35,321 bases of DNA, from contig CAJOQL010000082.1 of the NCBI GenBank assembly GCA_905236935.1, positions 1-35,321 of the forward strand, written 5' to 3'. This stretch comes from an uncultured Bacilli bacterium. Lineage in GTDB: Bacteria > Bacillota_I > Bacilli_A > RF39 > UBA660. The notes below the pieces were generated by a model. The model did not search any database. It was not told the origin of the DNA and saw nothing but the letters and a program-made list of their open reading frames with translations. The translations under genes and the position numbers were made by a program. Below are positions 7,305 to 15,870 of the stretch, one piece after another (position 1 is the stretch's first letter; each line of letters opens with the position of its first letter).

Positions 7305-7781
7305 ATGAAAAGGAAGATATATATCACTACAATTATTATATTAATAATAGATCAAATAAGTAAAATCTTATGTGATATGTTTTTAGAATTAAATAAACCA
7401 GTTATAGTAATAGATAATTTTTTTAATCTTAACTATGTACAAAATGAAGGAGCAGCTTGGAGTATATTAAGTGGTAAAAGAATTATATTAATTGTCATTG
7501 GAGTTATTGCTTTATATTTTTTAAACTTATTTATTAAAGACTTTAAAGAAAATAAGAAAAATATAATAGCGTTTGGCCTTTTATTAGGTGGTACTTTAGG
7601 GAATTTATTAGATAGAGTATTTTTAGGCTATGTAAGAGATTTTTTAGATTTTAGGATATTTGGTTATAATTATCCAGTATTTAATATTGGTGATATAGGA
7701 ATAGTTTTAGGAGCATTATTATTAATAATTGCTTCTATTAATGGAGAAGATAATGGAATTAGTAGCAGAAGAAAGCATTAG
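7305..7781 (+). CDS. lspA: Lipoprotein signal peptidase LspA
   Basis: LspA removes signal peptides from diacylated prolipoproteins in the membrane. It has 158 residues and four membrane segments. Motifs: NLNYVQNEGAAWSI (41-54), GGTLGNLLDRV with Asp103, VRDFLDF, and FNIGDIGIVLG with Asp130. The two aspartates are the catalytic dyad. The usual Ala before the second Asp is Gly here. The C-terminal tail overlaps the start of the following rluD gene by 29 bases; the lspA-rluD pair is conserved in Bacillota. Confidence 0.95.
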   Translation: MKRKIYITTIIILIIDQISKILCDMFLELNKPVIVIDNFFNLNYVQNEGAAWSILSGKRIILIVIGVIALYFLNLFIKDFKENKKNIIAFGLLLGGTLGNLLDRVFLGYVRDFLDFRIFGYNYPVFNIGDIGIVLGALLLIIASINGEDNGISSRRKH

Positions 7782-8652
7782 AATAGATAAATATTTAAGT
7801 GAAAAAACAACTTATTCAAGAAGCACTATTCAAAAGATGATTGAAGAAGAATTCATAAGAGTAAATGAGAAAAAAATTAAATCTAACTATATTTTAAGAG
7901 AAAATGATTTAATTAGCATTGACGATAGTTTTGTCAAAGAAATGGATGTTTTACCAGAAGACATAAAACTTGATATAGTTTATGAAGATGATGATTTAAT
8001 GGTAATTAATAAACCTTCTGGAATGGTAGTTCATCCTGGAAATGGAAATATGGAACATACTTTAGTTAATGCTCTTATGGGATATACTAAAGATTTAAGT
8101 AATAATGGAGAAGAATTTAGACCAGGCATAGTTCATCGCATTGATAAAGATACTAGTGGGCTTATGATAGTTGCTAAGAACAATAAGGCTCATGAACTTC
8201 TTGCTGAGGGATTTAAAAATAAAACTATTCATAGAGAATATATTGCATTAGTTATTGGGGAAATTCCAAATGAAAAAGGAATTATTGATGCTCCAATTGG
8301 AAGAGATAAATTAGATCGTAAAAAAATGTGTGTAACAGAAAAAAATGGTAAAAATGCAGTAACACATTTTACAGTTTTAAAAAGATATAAAGGATATACT
8401 TTAATTAGATTAAAATTAGAAACTGGTCGTACTCATCAAATTAGAGTTCATATGAAGTATATAGGTTATCCTATATATAATGATCCAGTTTATACGAATC
8501 ATAAATGTACATCATTTGGACAATTTCTACATTCTTATTCATTAGATTTTATTCATCCAATGAGTAGGCGGAACATGCACTTTGAAGTTCCAGTTCCAGA
8601 AGAATTTCAAAATTTTTTAAATTCATTAACTAGTTTAGAAGATAAATACTAA
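7753..8652 (+). CDS. rluD: RluD-type 23S rRNA pseudouridine synthase
   Basis: Converts uridines to pseudouridine in large-subunit rRNA. An N-terminal S4 RNA-binding domain (IRIDKYLSEKT through DLISIDD) precedes the catalytic domain with IVHRIDKDTSGLMI, in which Asp131 is the nucleophile, and LETGRTHQIRVHMKYIGYPI. Start: the ATG at 7753 (MELVAEESIRIDKYL) sits four bases after GGAGAAG. An upstream in-frame ATG at 7741 has no ribosome binding site, and both are inside lspA. The length, 299 residues, is normal. The 3' end overlaps the convergent TspO-like gene by 23 bases. Confidence 0.92.
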   Translation: MELVAEESIRIDKYLSEKTTYSRSTIQKMIEEEFIRVNEKKIKSNYILRENDLISIDDSFVKEMDVLPEDIKLDIVYEDDDLMVINKPSGMVVHPGNGNMEHTLVNALMGYTKDLSNNGEEFRPGIVHRIDKDTSGLMIVAKNNKAHELLAEGFKNKTIHREYIALVIGEIPNEKGIIDAPIGRDKLDRKKMCVTEKNGKNAVTHFTVLKRYKGYTLIRLKLETGRTHQIRVHMKYIGYPIYNDPVYTNHKCTSFGQFLHSYSLDFIHPMSRRNMHFEVPVPEEFQNFLNSLTSLEDKY

Positions 8653-9079
8653 TTGAGAAGATTAAAGAAATAAAGCTCCAAATTAAATAAGGAATAAATA
8701 AATAAGCTAAAGTTTTATTTATTTTTTTCGTCTCATTTATTAAAAACAAATTACTAACGGCGATAACTATATTAGAAATTAAAGCTAGAATTAAACTATT
8801 AAAATAGAAGAAGAAAAGAGGATAAAATTGACAAAATAGATAGTTTAAAATAATAATAAAGAAATAATCATCACTTAAATCATAATCTTTAATTAAGAAA
8901 TATGAACTGATAGTATTTAAAAGAAGAATAGTACACCAAATAAGTTTAATAAATGGAATACTTGGAATAACTCCTGGAAGAATTAAGGTACTATAAAATC
9001 CTTGATTTAATGGAAAAATAATTCCTCCAATAAACCACAAAAGTAAGATTATTATAAAAGCTATCAATTTTCTTATCAT
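8630..9079 (-). CDS. TspO/MBR-like membrane protein, divergent
   Basis: A 149-residue protein with five predicted membrane segments. Family-like features are LPGVIPSIPFIKLIWCTILL (proline pair, then the conserved Trp of the Pro-x-Trp region) and the C-terminal YLIWSFISLIFSISIYLLN, which matches the Trp and final helix of TspO. TspO proteins bind tetrapyrroles and other hydrophobic ligands. This one is poor in Trp compared with the family name (tryptophan-rich sensory protein), so ligand binding may differ. GAGGAGCC before the ATG is a good ribosome binding site. The start is divergent from the rhomboid gene. Confidence 0.6.
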   Translation of the reverse strand: MIRKLIAFIIILLLWFIGGIIFPLNQGFYSTLILPGVIPSIPFIKLIWCTILLLNTISSYFLIKDYDLSDDYFFIIILNYLFCQFYPLFFFYFNSLILALISNIVIAVSNLFLINETKKINKTLAYLFIPYLIWSFISLIFSISIYLLN

Positions 9080-9109
9080 AATTGGCTCCTCTTTACTAAA
9101 AAAACTATT

Positions 9110-9118
9110 TGTTATAAA
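9110..9118 (+). promoter_or_regulatory. Extended -10 promoter of rhomboid gene
   Basis: TG (9110-9111), T, TATAAA (9113-9118). No good -35 is at the right distance. Confidence 0.45.
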
Positions 9119-9145
9119 ATAATGTATGAAAAAAGGAAGGAATTT

Positions 9146-10270
9146 ATGAATACAGTTTTAAATAAAAAAGATGAAATAATTATGAGACTGGTTCATTATT
9201 TTGTCACAGAAGAAGATTATCAACCAATAATCGTTAATGGTGTAAAAAATGAAATATGGCTTGAAAATTTAGAGGCCCCATATAAAGTAATCAGAATAAA
9301 TTCTAATTATATTCATAATGTTGATCAATTAAAATTTGATAATTTTAAAATAAATAATATAACTAGACAAATAAGAAAAAAAACATTTTCTTTTAACTTA
9401 AAAACGCTTAATATATTGCTTGATTTAAATGATGATGTTAAACTATCTAATGTTAAAAATATAGATAACTTTAAAGTTGATAGTTTAAAAGATATTCGTA
9501 AAGATGATGGTCTTGCGGGAATATTTCCTAAACTTAAGACTATGACTTTAAGTGATAATCATGGACTTGAAACATTAATTGATTTAACAACAGATATTTC
9601 AGTTAAAAATGAACAAGAAAATGCTGAATTTGAAAATATTTTTAAACCTAAAAAGACTATTATTACTTATATATTAATTGCTTTAAATATTATTATATTT
9701 GTTCTTGAAATGGCATATCCAAGATTTGTAATAAATAATTTTATTTTAGATCCAAGTTTAGTTAGAGATGGTGAGTATTATAGATTAGTAACTAGTTTAT
9801 TTTTACATGGAAATATAATTCATTTATTATCTAATATGTATACATTATTTATAGTAGGAAAACAGTTAGAATCATTACTTGGTAAATGGAAATATATTTT
9901 TATTTATCTATTTAGTGGTATAATGGGTTCTTTATTATCATGTATTGGTACATTTAATAGTTTAGGTGCTAGTGGAGCAATTTTTGGCTTATTTGGGGCA
10001 ATGCTATATTTTGGCTATCATTATAGATTATATTTTGGTAATGTAATTTTAAGAGAAATTGTCCCTGTAGTTTTAATAAATCTAGTAATAGGATTTAGTC
10101 TAGCTGGTATAAATAATGCTGCTCATATAGGTGGACTTATAGGTGGTATATTTTCAACTATGGCATTAGGAGTAAATTCTAAGAAAGATAAGAGTAGTAC
10201 TTTAAATGGTACAATAATATCAATTATATATTTGTTATTCTTAATTTATTTAGTATTTATTGCCAAATAA
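9146..10270 (+). CDS. Rhomboid family intramembrane serine protease
   Basis: A 374-residue protein. Residues 1-170 form a soluble cytoplasmic domain, as in the YqgP group of Bacillus. A membrane domain follows with LFLHGNIIHLLSNMYTLF (the HGxxxHxxxN loop), GASGAIFGLFGA with catalytic Ser276, and NNAAHIGGLIGG with catalytic His327. The enzyme cuts substrates within or beside the membrane; substrates are unknown here. The ATG at 9146 lies six bases after GGAAGG (9135-9140) and was chosen over the ATG at 9122, which lacks a ribosome binding site. A bidirectional hairpin separates it from lexA. Confidence 0.92.
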   Translation: MNTVLNKKDEIIMRLVHYFVTEEDYQPIIVNGVKNEIWLENLEAPYKVIRINSNYIHNVDQLKFDNFKINNITRQIRKKTFSFNLKTLNILLDLNDDVKLSNVKNIDNFKVDSLKDIRKDDGLAGIFPKLKTMTLSDNHGLETLIDLTTDISVKNEQENAEFENIFKPKKTIITYILIALNIIIFVLEMAYPRFVINNFILDPSLVRDGEYYRLVTSLFLHGNIIHLLSNMYTLFIVGKQLESLLGKWKYIFIYLFSGIMGSLLSCIGTFNSLGASGAIFGLFGAMLYFGYHYRLYFGNVILREIVPVVLINLVIGFSLAGINNAAHIGGLIGGIFSTMALGVNSKKDKSSTLNGTIISIIYLLFLIYLVFIAK

Positions 10271-10304
10271 AAGGCTTCCAATTAATTTTGAAAGCTTTTT
10301 TAAA
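10268..10304. terminator. Bidirectional terminator between rhomboid gene and lexA
   Basis: AAAGGCTT, one unpaired base, CAA on the left pairs with TTG, one base, AAGC and T run on the right, around a six-base loop. T runs exist on both strands, so it can end both convergent genes. Confidence 0.65.
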
Positions 10305-10311
10305 TGATAAC

Positions 10312-10935
10312 TTAAATTTTACGATATAGTCCAATAGCTTTACCAACAATTTGACAGTTAGGTAAGATAATTGGATCCATAGTATCATTTTCTGGTTGTA
10401 ATCTAATATGATCTTTTTCTTTATAAAATCTTTTTAATGTAACTTCATTTTCATCTGTCATAGCGACAACTATTTCACCATTTCTAGCTACTTTTTGTTT
10501 TTGAATAATTACAATATCACCATCTAAGATACCGGCATTTATCATACTTTCACCAGATACTTTTAAAGTAAAAACAGTTTCTTTGGAAGGAATAAGACTA
10601 GCTGGAATTGAAAAAAATTCATTTGGGTTCTCAATAGCTTCAATTGGAGAACCAGCAGTTACTTTTCCAAGTAGGGGTACTTTAATTAATTCTTCTTCGT
10701 CTTTATGAATAAATTCATTAACACCGTTAATTTCAATTGTTCTGAATTTAGATTTTGTTTTAGTTATAGCACCTTTTTTTTCAAGCTCTGTTAGGTGAGT
10801 ATGAACAGTTGCTGGACTAGATAAGCCTAATCCTTCACATATTTCTCTTACAGCAGGTGGATAACCATGTTGAGCAATATATTTTTTTACATAAATAAGT
10901 ACTTCTTCTTGTTTTTTGGTAAGTTTATCTTTCAT
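10312..10935 (-). CDS. lexA: LexA, SOS response repressor
   Basis: The transcriptional repressor of the SOS response; it self-cleaves when activated by RecA filaments. An N-terminal winged helix (residues 1-65, PPAVREICEGLGLSSPATVH) is followed by the S24 protease domain with the Ala94-Gly95 cleavage site (KVTAGSP), Ser130 (SGESM) and Lys168 (TLKRF). The length, 207 residues, is normal. A perfect AAGGAGG precedes the ATG. A LexA box overlaps the predicted -35, so autorepression is expected. Confidence 0.97.
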   Translation of the reverse strand: MKDKLTKKQEEVLIYVKKYIAQHGYPPAVREICEGLGLSSPATVHTHLTELEKKGAITKTKSKFRTIEINGVNEFIHKDEEELIKVPLLGKVTAGSPIEAIENPNEFFSIPASLIPSKETVFTLKVSGESMINAGILDGDIVIIQKQKVARNGEIVVAMTDENEVTLKRFYKEKDHIRLQPENDTMDPIILPNCQIVGKAIGLYRKI

Positions 10936-10958
10936 AAGTTACCTCCTTGTATAAATAT

Positions 10959-10998
10959 ATAATATCATAGCAAAAACACTTTGTCAAACAAATGTTTA
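10959..10998 (-). promoter_or_regulatory. lexA promoter with LexA (SOS) box
   Basis: On the minus strand TTGACA (10987-10982), 17 bases, TATTAT (10964-10959). The palindrome AAACAAATGTTT (10986-10997) keeps the AAC-n4-GTT core of the Bacillus SOS box (CGAACrnryGTTCG) and overlaps the -35. This fits autorepression. Confidence 0.7.
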
Positions 10999-11083
10999 AT
11001 ATTAATTATAACAACTTTATAATATTTTTTAATAGAAGACAAAATAATCTAATAGGCTTTATAAGAGATAATAATTTTAAAGA

Positions 11084-11109
11084 TTTAACAATTTATATAT
11101 ATTGTTAAA
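11084..11109. repeat. Inverted repeat upstream of miaB
   Basis: TTTAACAAT (11084-11092) and ATTGTTAAA (11101-11109) are exact complements around eight AT bases. It lies about 60 bases before the miaB -10, inside a 266-base divergent region (10936-11201) that otherwise holds only the lexA and miaB promoter elements. No T tail supports termination. Confidence 0.5.
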
Positions 11110-11170
11110 ATAAATGTATTTATGAGTTTTTAATTATTGAATTACACTACTTTTCCTAATAAATAAATTA

Positions 11171-11179
11171 TGTTATAAT
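11171..11179 (+). promoter_or_regulatory. Extended -10 promoter of miaB
   Basis: TGT followed by TATAAT (11174-11179). There is no convincing -35 at 16-18 bases. Confidence 0.55.
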
Positions 11180-11201
11180 TCTTTTCTAGGTGGTGGTATT
11201 T

Positions 11202-12608
11202 ATGCATTTACCAAATATGCAAGATGCTAAGAAAAGAAATACAGAAAAAGTAAATTATATTTATGAAAATACTAAAAAAAGTAATGCTTTTGATGGTAAA
11301 AGATATTATTTAAGGACTTATGGCTGTCAAATGAATGTGCATGATTCTGAAGAAATTAAGGCTTTGCTTGAAAACATTGGTTACAGTGAAGCTAATACTA
11401 TGGAAGATGCTGATTTAATTATTTTAAATACTTGTGCAATTAGAGAAAATGCTCATGATAAAGTTTTTGGCTTTTTAGGTAGATGTAAGCATTTAAAGAA
11501 AGATAAAAAAGATTTACTAATTGGTTTGTGCGGATGTATGGCTCAAGAAGAATCAGTTGTAAATGAAATAAAAGAAAAACATCCTTATATTGATATAGTT
11601 TTTGGAACTCATAATATGCGCTCTCTTCCTTCAATTTTAGAAAATTTACAAGGAAAGCAAGAAATTGAAGTTTATTCTAAAGAAGGCGATGTTTATGAAT
11701 TTGGGAATCTATATAAGAGAGATTCATTAGTTTCTGCATGGGTAAATATTATGTATGGTTGTGATAAGTTCTGTACATATTGCATTGTACCTTATACTAG
11801 AGGAAAACAAAGAAGTCGTAAATCAGAAGATATTTTAAAAGAGATTATAGAATTAAAAGAATTAGGCTACAAAGAAATTACGTTACTTGGTCAAAATGTT
11901 AATGCTTATGGTAAGGATTTAGATGGTGAAATTGAGTTTAGTAAATTACTTTTAAAGGTAAGTGATATTGGTATTGAAAGAATAAGGTTTGTAACTTCTC
12001 ATCCATGGGATTTTACAGATGAAATGATTGATGTAATTGCTAAAAGAGATAATATTATGCCATATATACATTTACCACTTCAAAGTGGATCAAGTAGAAT
12101 TTTAAAATTAATGGGTAGAAGATATACTAAAGAAGAATATTTAACTCTCTTTAAGAAAATTAGGGAAAAAGTTAAAGGAGTAAGTATTACCACTGATATT
12201 ATTGTTGCATTTCCAGGTGAAACTGAGCAAGATTTTCAAGATACTTTAAATGTAGTTGATGAATGCAAATATGATGGAGCATTTACTTTTATTTTTTCAC
12301 CTAGGGAAAATACCCCAGCAGCTTTAATGAAAGATGATTTATCAGAAGAGGAAAAAAATAGAAGATTACATATATTAAATGAAAAGATTAATGATTATTC
12401 TTTAAAAAGTAATCTTAAAATGCTTGGTACAATTCAAAAAGTATTAGTTACTGGAATTAGTGAAAAAGATGAAAATAAAGTTTGCGGATACACAGAAAAT
12501 ATGAAGCTAGTTAATGTAGAAGCAGATAAAAGTGTTATTGGAGAAATTATTGATGTTAAAATTACAGAGGCTAAAAGCTTTAGTTTAGATGGAGTTATTC
12601 TAAAATAG
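11202..12608 (+). CDS. miaB: MiaB, tRNA-2-methylthio-N6-isopentenyladenosine synthase
   Basis: A radical SAM enzyme that adds the 2-methylthio group to i6A37 of tRNAs reading UNN codons. It acts after MiaA, which is also in this window. The N-terminal MTTase domain has Cys in TYGCQMNVHDSE, NTCAIRE and LCGCMAQE for the auxiliary cluster. The radical SAM cluster is Cys187, Cys191 and Cys194 (CDKFCTYCIVPYTRGKQRSR). A C-terminal TRAM domain (VLVTGISEKDEN onward) is present. The length, 468 residues, is normal. The ATG at 11202 follows AGGTGGTGG; an in-frame GTG at 11190 lies within that motif and was rejected. Confidence 0.96.
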   Translation: MHLPNMQDAKKRNTEKVNYIYENTKKSNAFDGKRYYLRTYGCQMNVHDSEEIKALLENIGYSEANTMEDADLIILNTCAIRENAHDKVFGFLGRCKHLKKDKKDLLIGLCGCMAQEESVVNEIKEKHPYIDIVFGTHNMRSLPSILENLQGKQEIEVYSKEGDVYEFGNLYKRDSLVSAWVNIMYGCDKFCTYCIVPYTRGKQRSRKSEDILKEIIELKELGYKEITLLGQNVNAYGKDLDGEIEFSKLLLKVSDIGIERIRFVTSHPWDFTDEMIDVIAKRDNIMPYIHLPLQSGSSRILKLMGRRYTKEEYLTLFKKIREKVKGVSITTDIIVAFPGETEQDFQDTLNVVDECKYDGAFTFIFSPRENTPAALMKDDLSEEEKNRRLHILNEKINDYSLKSNLKMLGTIQKVLVTGISEKDENKVCGYTENMKLVNVEADKSVIGEIIDVKITEAKSFSLDGVILK

Positions 12609-12620
12609 CTCCTTTTATTT
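12591..12620 (+). terminator. Terminator at end of miaB
   Basis: GGAGTTATT (12591-12599) pairs with AATAGCTCC (12604-12612) with one G-T pair, then TTTTATTT. The miaB stop is within the stem. Confidence 0.65.
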
Positions 12621-12632
12621 TAAATAATTATT

Positions 12633-12641
12633 TGCTATAAT
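12633..12641 (+). promoter_or_regulatory. Extended -10 promoter
   Basis: TGC followed by TATAAT (12636-12641), 23 bases before the next start codon. The -35 is poor. Confidence 0.5.
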
Positions 12642-12663
12642 TGATAATAGAACGGAGGTTAAT

Positions 12664-13548
12664 ATGAATTCAAATAGAAATGAACCTATTATTTTAGGGG
12701 AACTTAAAAAAGAAAAATCTAGTAAACCTTTTTTTGCCTTTTTTATTTTTGCATTAGTATTAACCACTTGTTTTGGACTTCCTTATATTCAAGATTATTT
12801 AGCTAATGGAGAAGGGCCAATCGTAGATTATTATAATAAATTAATTGGTAAAGAAGTATCTAGTGATATTCAAACGCCAACTACAACTACAACTAAAACT
12901 ATTACTGATAAATCTTTAGTTTTATTAAAAAAAGATACTATTCTAAATATTGATAATGTTTTTTTACAAGATTTAGGTATAACTAAAAATAATATATCTT
13001 TTAAAATGATGAGTAAGTCTTTAATAAATTTAGATAGTTTATTTTATTATTTAGAGATTTATGATAATGAACAAACTTTACTTAGTAGAATTAAATTAGA
13101 TGGTAATATTGGAAAAACTTCTATTACTAAGTCTGTAAAAACTAATTTTAATTTGGCTAATGAATATTATGTAAAAATAGTAAATGCTGAAAATGAAAAT
13201 TTAAATGATTTAAATGTGGATGTATTAGTTTGTCAAAATGGAGTTAATTCTTATACTTATAGTTTTACAAATGGTGAATTAACTACTGTTAAAGAAGAAT
13301 ATACTAAAAATGATAAAAATGATATTGCAAGTGCTAAAGAAAAAAGTGAAATAATTAAAAAAATTGAAAATAGTACTAGTGATGTAATTGAAAATGATAA
13401 TGGTTATATATTTACGGCTACTTTAGATTTAAGTAGATTAAACTTAGAAGAATTAGGAAGCTATCTTAATTATAATTACTATAATTATGGTGTAAAAAGT
13501 AAATTAATAAAATTTGATATGACAACAAAAGGTTATGATTGCAAATGA
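12664..13548 (+). CDS. Single-pass membrane protein of unknown function
   Basis: A 294-residue protein. Residues 1-21 are cytoplasmic, 22-41 form one membrane helix (FFAFFIFALVLTTCFGLPYI), and the remainder is extracellular. A Thr-rich linker (TPTTTTTKTITDKS at 71-84) separates the membrane stalk from two beta-rich parts resembling an immunoglobulin-like domain followed by a C-terminal segment. I do not recognise the family. GGAGG is placed well before the ATG. Its stop overlaps the scpA start (ATGA), so it is probably cotranscribed and coupled with scpAB, and a role in the division or segregation operon is possible but unproven. Confidence 0.8.
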   Translation: MNSNRNEPIILGELKKEKSSKPFFAFFIFALVLTTCFGLPYIQDYLANGEGPIVDYYNKLIGKEVSSDIQTPTTTTTKTITDKSLVLLKKDTILNIDNVFLQDLGITKNNISFKMMSKSLINLDSLFYYLEIYDNEQTLLSRIKLDGNIGKTSITKSVKTNFNLANEYYVKIVNAENENLNDLNVDVLVCQNGVNSYTYSFTNGELTTVKEEYTKNDKNDIASAKEKSEIIKKIENSTSDVIENDNGYIFTATLDLSRLNLEELGSYLNYNYYNYGVKSKLIKFDMTTKGYDCK

Positions 13549-14264
13549 ATATAGAAATAAATGATTTTAATGGACCACTTGATTTACTACTTCATTTAGT
13601 AAGAGTAAATAAAATGGATATATATGATATAAATATTGAAATAATTACTAAAGAATATATTGATTTTATAAATAATAATAAAGAGCTTACTATAGATGCT
13701 TGTAGTGAGTATCTTGTTATGGCTTCAGAACTTATTCATTTAAAGAGTAAACTTCTTTTAAATAGTGGCAAAGAAGAGGAAGAAGAAGATAGTTTATATG
13801 AAATAGAAAATGAAGAAGAATTACAAAAAAGGTTATTAGAATATCAAAAAATAAAAGATATAACTAATGATTTTAAAGCTTTAGAAGAAAAAAGAAGCAA
13901 TGTATTTACAAAATTACAGAGTAATTTAAAAGAATTTGAAAGTGTAGATAATAAACTTAGTGGAGATGTAACTATTGATGATTTACTTAAAGCTTTTGAA
14001 TTATTTTTGAAAAGAAAGAAAATGAAAGAACCAACAAATACGACAGTTACTAAAAGAGAACTTAGTGTTGAAGATCGAGTTAAATCTATTAGAAACATAT
14101 TAAAAATAAAGGGCAAAATTAATTTCTTAGATTTATTTGAAGAAGTATCTAAACCATATGTAATAGTAACCTTTTTAGGAATTTTGGATATGACCAAGAA
14201 TAAAGAGGTAAAACTTACTCAAAAGAATAATTTTGGTGAAATAATGATAGAAGGATGTAATTAA
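13545..14264 (+). CDS. scpA: ScpA, segregation and condensation protein A
   Basis: The kleisin subunit of the SMC-ScpAB condensin. The N-terminal signature NIEINDFNGPLDLLLHLV, followed by MDIYDINIEIITKEYIDFI, binds the SMC neck. The middle is charged and helical. The C-terminus is a winged helix (NFLDLFEEVSKPYVIVTFLG, then LDMTKNKEVKLTQ). It has 239 residues. The ATG at 13545 overlaps the upstream stop; an in-frame TTG at 13539 is an alternative. scpB follows after two bases. Confidence 0.95.
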   Translation: MNIEINDFNGPLDLLLHLVRVNKMDIYDINIEIITKEYIDFINNNKELTIDACSEYLVMASELIHLKSKLLLNSGKEEEEEDSLYEIENEEELQKRLLEYQKIKDITNDFKALEEKRSNVFTKLQSNLKEFESVDNKLSGDVTIDDLLKAFELFLKRKKMKEPTNTTVTKRELSVEDRVKSIRNILKIKGKINFLDLFEEVSKPYVIVTFLGILDMTKNKEVKLTQKNNFGEIMIEGCN

Positions 14265-14266
14265 AA

Positions 14267-14821
14267 ATGAAATATTTAGGAGTTTTGGAAGGTTTATTAT
14301 TTGTAGTAGGTGATGAAGGAATTACTTTAGAATCTATTTGCAAAATCATGGAAATAAGTGAAACACAAGCTAAAGATTTACTAAAAAAATTAAAAGAAAA
14401 ATATGAAAGTGAAGATAGTGGAATTAGAATTAGTTATTTAGGAGATGCTTTTAAATTAACGACTAAGCCAGAGCATAAAGATTTTTATCAAAAACTTGTT
14501 GGGGTAAAGGAAAATAATACTCTTAGTGCTTCATCTTTAGAAACTCTTGCAATTATTGCGTATAATGGACCAATAACTAGAGCAGAAATTGATGAAATGA
14601 GAGGGGTAGATTCTTCATATGTTTTAAGAAAACTACTCGCTATGGATTTAATTAAGTCAAGTGGAAAATCTGATTTACCTGGTAAACCTAATTTATATGA
14701 AGTAACTAAGTATTTTTTAGATTATTTTGGCCTTGCAACAATTCATGATTTACCAAAATTAGAAAAAGAAGAAGCAAATAAAGAAAATGATTTATATAAT
14801 ACAATTTTCAAGGAAAACTAA
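14267..14821 (+). CDS. scpB: ScpB, segregation and condensation protein B
   Basis: The dimeric winged-helix partner of ScpA in the SMC condensin. It starts with LEGLLFVVGDEGITLE. The second domain has SLETLAIIAYNGPITRAEID, GVDSSYVLRKLL and the end motif GKPNLYEVTKYFLDYFGL. It has 184 residues, a normal length. AGAAGGATG precedes the ATG. A clear terminator follows, so scpA-scpB form the end of this unit. Confidence 0.95.
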   Translation: MKYLGVLEGLLFVVGDEGITLESICKIMEISETQAKDLLKKLKEKYESEDSGIRISYLGDAFKLTTKPEHKDFYQKLVGVKENNTLSASSLETLAIIAYNGPITRAEIDEMRGVDSSYVLRKLLAMDLIKSSGKSDLPGKPNLYEVTKYFLDYFGLATIHDLPKLEKEEANKENDLYNTIFKEN

Positions 14822-14873
14822 CAAAATACACTAAAATCCCTTAAAATATTTAAAAATCGTCAAAAATAAAATT

Positions 14874-14893
14874 AGCACATAAGTGCTTTTTTT
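14874..14893 (+). terminator. Terminator after scpB
   Basis: AGCAC (14874-14878), loop ATAA, GTGCT (14883-14887), followed by a T run to 14893. Confidence 0.8.
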
Positions 14894-14963
14894 AAAAATT
14901 TTGGTTTTATCTTAATTAAAATTATGATAAGATAGTAATAGAATAATAAAAAGGAGGATGCTT

Positions 14964-15377
14964 ATGGCACTTAATATAAAAAAGGCTCTATTTGGAGATG
15001 AAGAAGTAAAAGAAGATGGAGCAGTAGAAGAAGAGTTTTATTCAGTTAGTGAAAAAAAATATAAAGAAGATGAAAATGCAAATGGAAGTAAGATGATTCT
15101 TATTGAACCACGTGCATATTCTGAAAGTCAAACTATTGCTGATCATTTAAAAAAACGTAATAGTGTGGTAGTAAATTTAAAAAGGGTTACATCTGATCAA
15201 GCTAAAAGAATTATTGATTTTTTAACTGGTTGCGTGTATGCTATTGGTGGTGATTTACAAAAACTTGGTAATGGAATATACTTATGCACTCCAAAAAATG
15301 TAAGTGTTCAAGGTAAAATGACAGACCAAGAACAAGTTTCTGCTAAAGCAAAAGTTGAGGACGATATTGAGTTTTAA
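14964..15377 (+). CDS. sepF: SepF, cell division protein
   Basis: SepF bundles FtsZ filaments and anchors them to the membrane. The N-terminal [11 protein letters not shown] is the amphipathic membrane-targeting helix, followed by an acidic linker. The core domain (about 48-127) contains [39 protein letters not shown], and [20 protein letters not shown]. It has 137 residues. The ATG at 14964 was chosen because AAGGAGG ends at 14957; the ATG at 14958 touches the ribosome binding site. A possible promoter is TTGGTT (14901) with TATGAT (14923). divIVA follows 28 bases later, the usual neighbour. Confidence 0.95.
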   Translation: MALNIKKALFGDEEVKEDGAVEEEFYSVSEKKYKEDENANGSKMILIEPRAYSESQTIADHLKKRNSVVVNLKRVTSDQAKRIIDFLTGCVYAIGGDLQKLGNGIYLCTPKNVSVQGKMTDQEQVSAKAKVEDDIEF

Positions 15378-15405
15378 TTAAGTCCTTTTAGAAGGTGATA
15401 ATATT

Positions 15406-15837
15406 ATGGAAAGGTTTAATTCTAGTTTTAATGGTTATCGCAAAGATGAAGTTAATAAATTTGTTAATGAATGCGTTAAACAAGTAGAAGGAATGCTAGA
15501 CAGTTTAAAAGCTAAAGACTTAGAAATAGAAAGATTAAAAAGTGACTTAGAAAAATATAAAAGCTTAGAAGATACTTTAAATAAAGCAATCCTTATGGCA
15601 GAAGATACTTCTAGTCAAATGCGTAGAATGGCTAGTGATGAAGGAACTAGAATTATTAATGAAGCTAAGAAAAATGCTTCTAGAATTGTTAATGAAGCCT
15701 TAATAGAGGCAGAAAATACTCAAAATGAAAACCTTAAATTAAAAAGAAATATTATTGCATTTAAAAGAAGACTAAAATCAATCTTAGAAAGTCAACTTGA
15801 AATGGTAGATGAAATAGATCATATTGATATAAATTAA
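15406..15837 (+). CDS. divIVA: DivIVA family cell division/polarity protein
   Basis: A coiled-coil protein that recognises curved membrane at poles and septa. The start MERFNSSFNGYRKDEVNKFV contains the conserved FxGYxxxEVxxF membrane-binding pattern. The rest is coiled coil rich in Glu, Lys, Leu and Ala (residues 20-143). It has 143 residues, a typical length. AGAAGGTGAT precedes the ATG. sepF immediately upstream supports the assignment over GpsB. Confidence 0.92.
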   Translation: MERFNSSFNGYRKDEVNKFVNECVKQVEGMLDSLKAKDLEIERLKSDLEKYKSLEDTLNKAILMAEDTSSQMRRMASDEGTRIINEAKKNASRIVNEALIEAENTQNENLKLKRNIIAFKRRLKSILESQLEMVDEIDHIDIN

Positions 15838-15870
15838 AAAGTACTCTAATCTTTGTGAGTACTTCTTTTA
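15837..15870. terminator. Bidirectional terminator between divIVA and XRE gene
   Basis: AAGTACTC (15839-15846) pairs with GAGTACTT (15857-15864), followed by CTTTTA; on the other strand TTTTT follows. It serves both convergent genes and overlaps the XRE stop codon. Confidence 0.75.

Noticed and set aside
13844..14197. Minus-strand 117-codon open frame inside scpA
   Set aside because: Antisense to a clear ScpA coding sequence; composition is a mirror of the Lys/Glu-rich helix, with no ribosome binding site.
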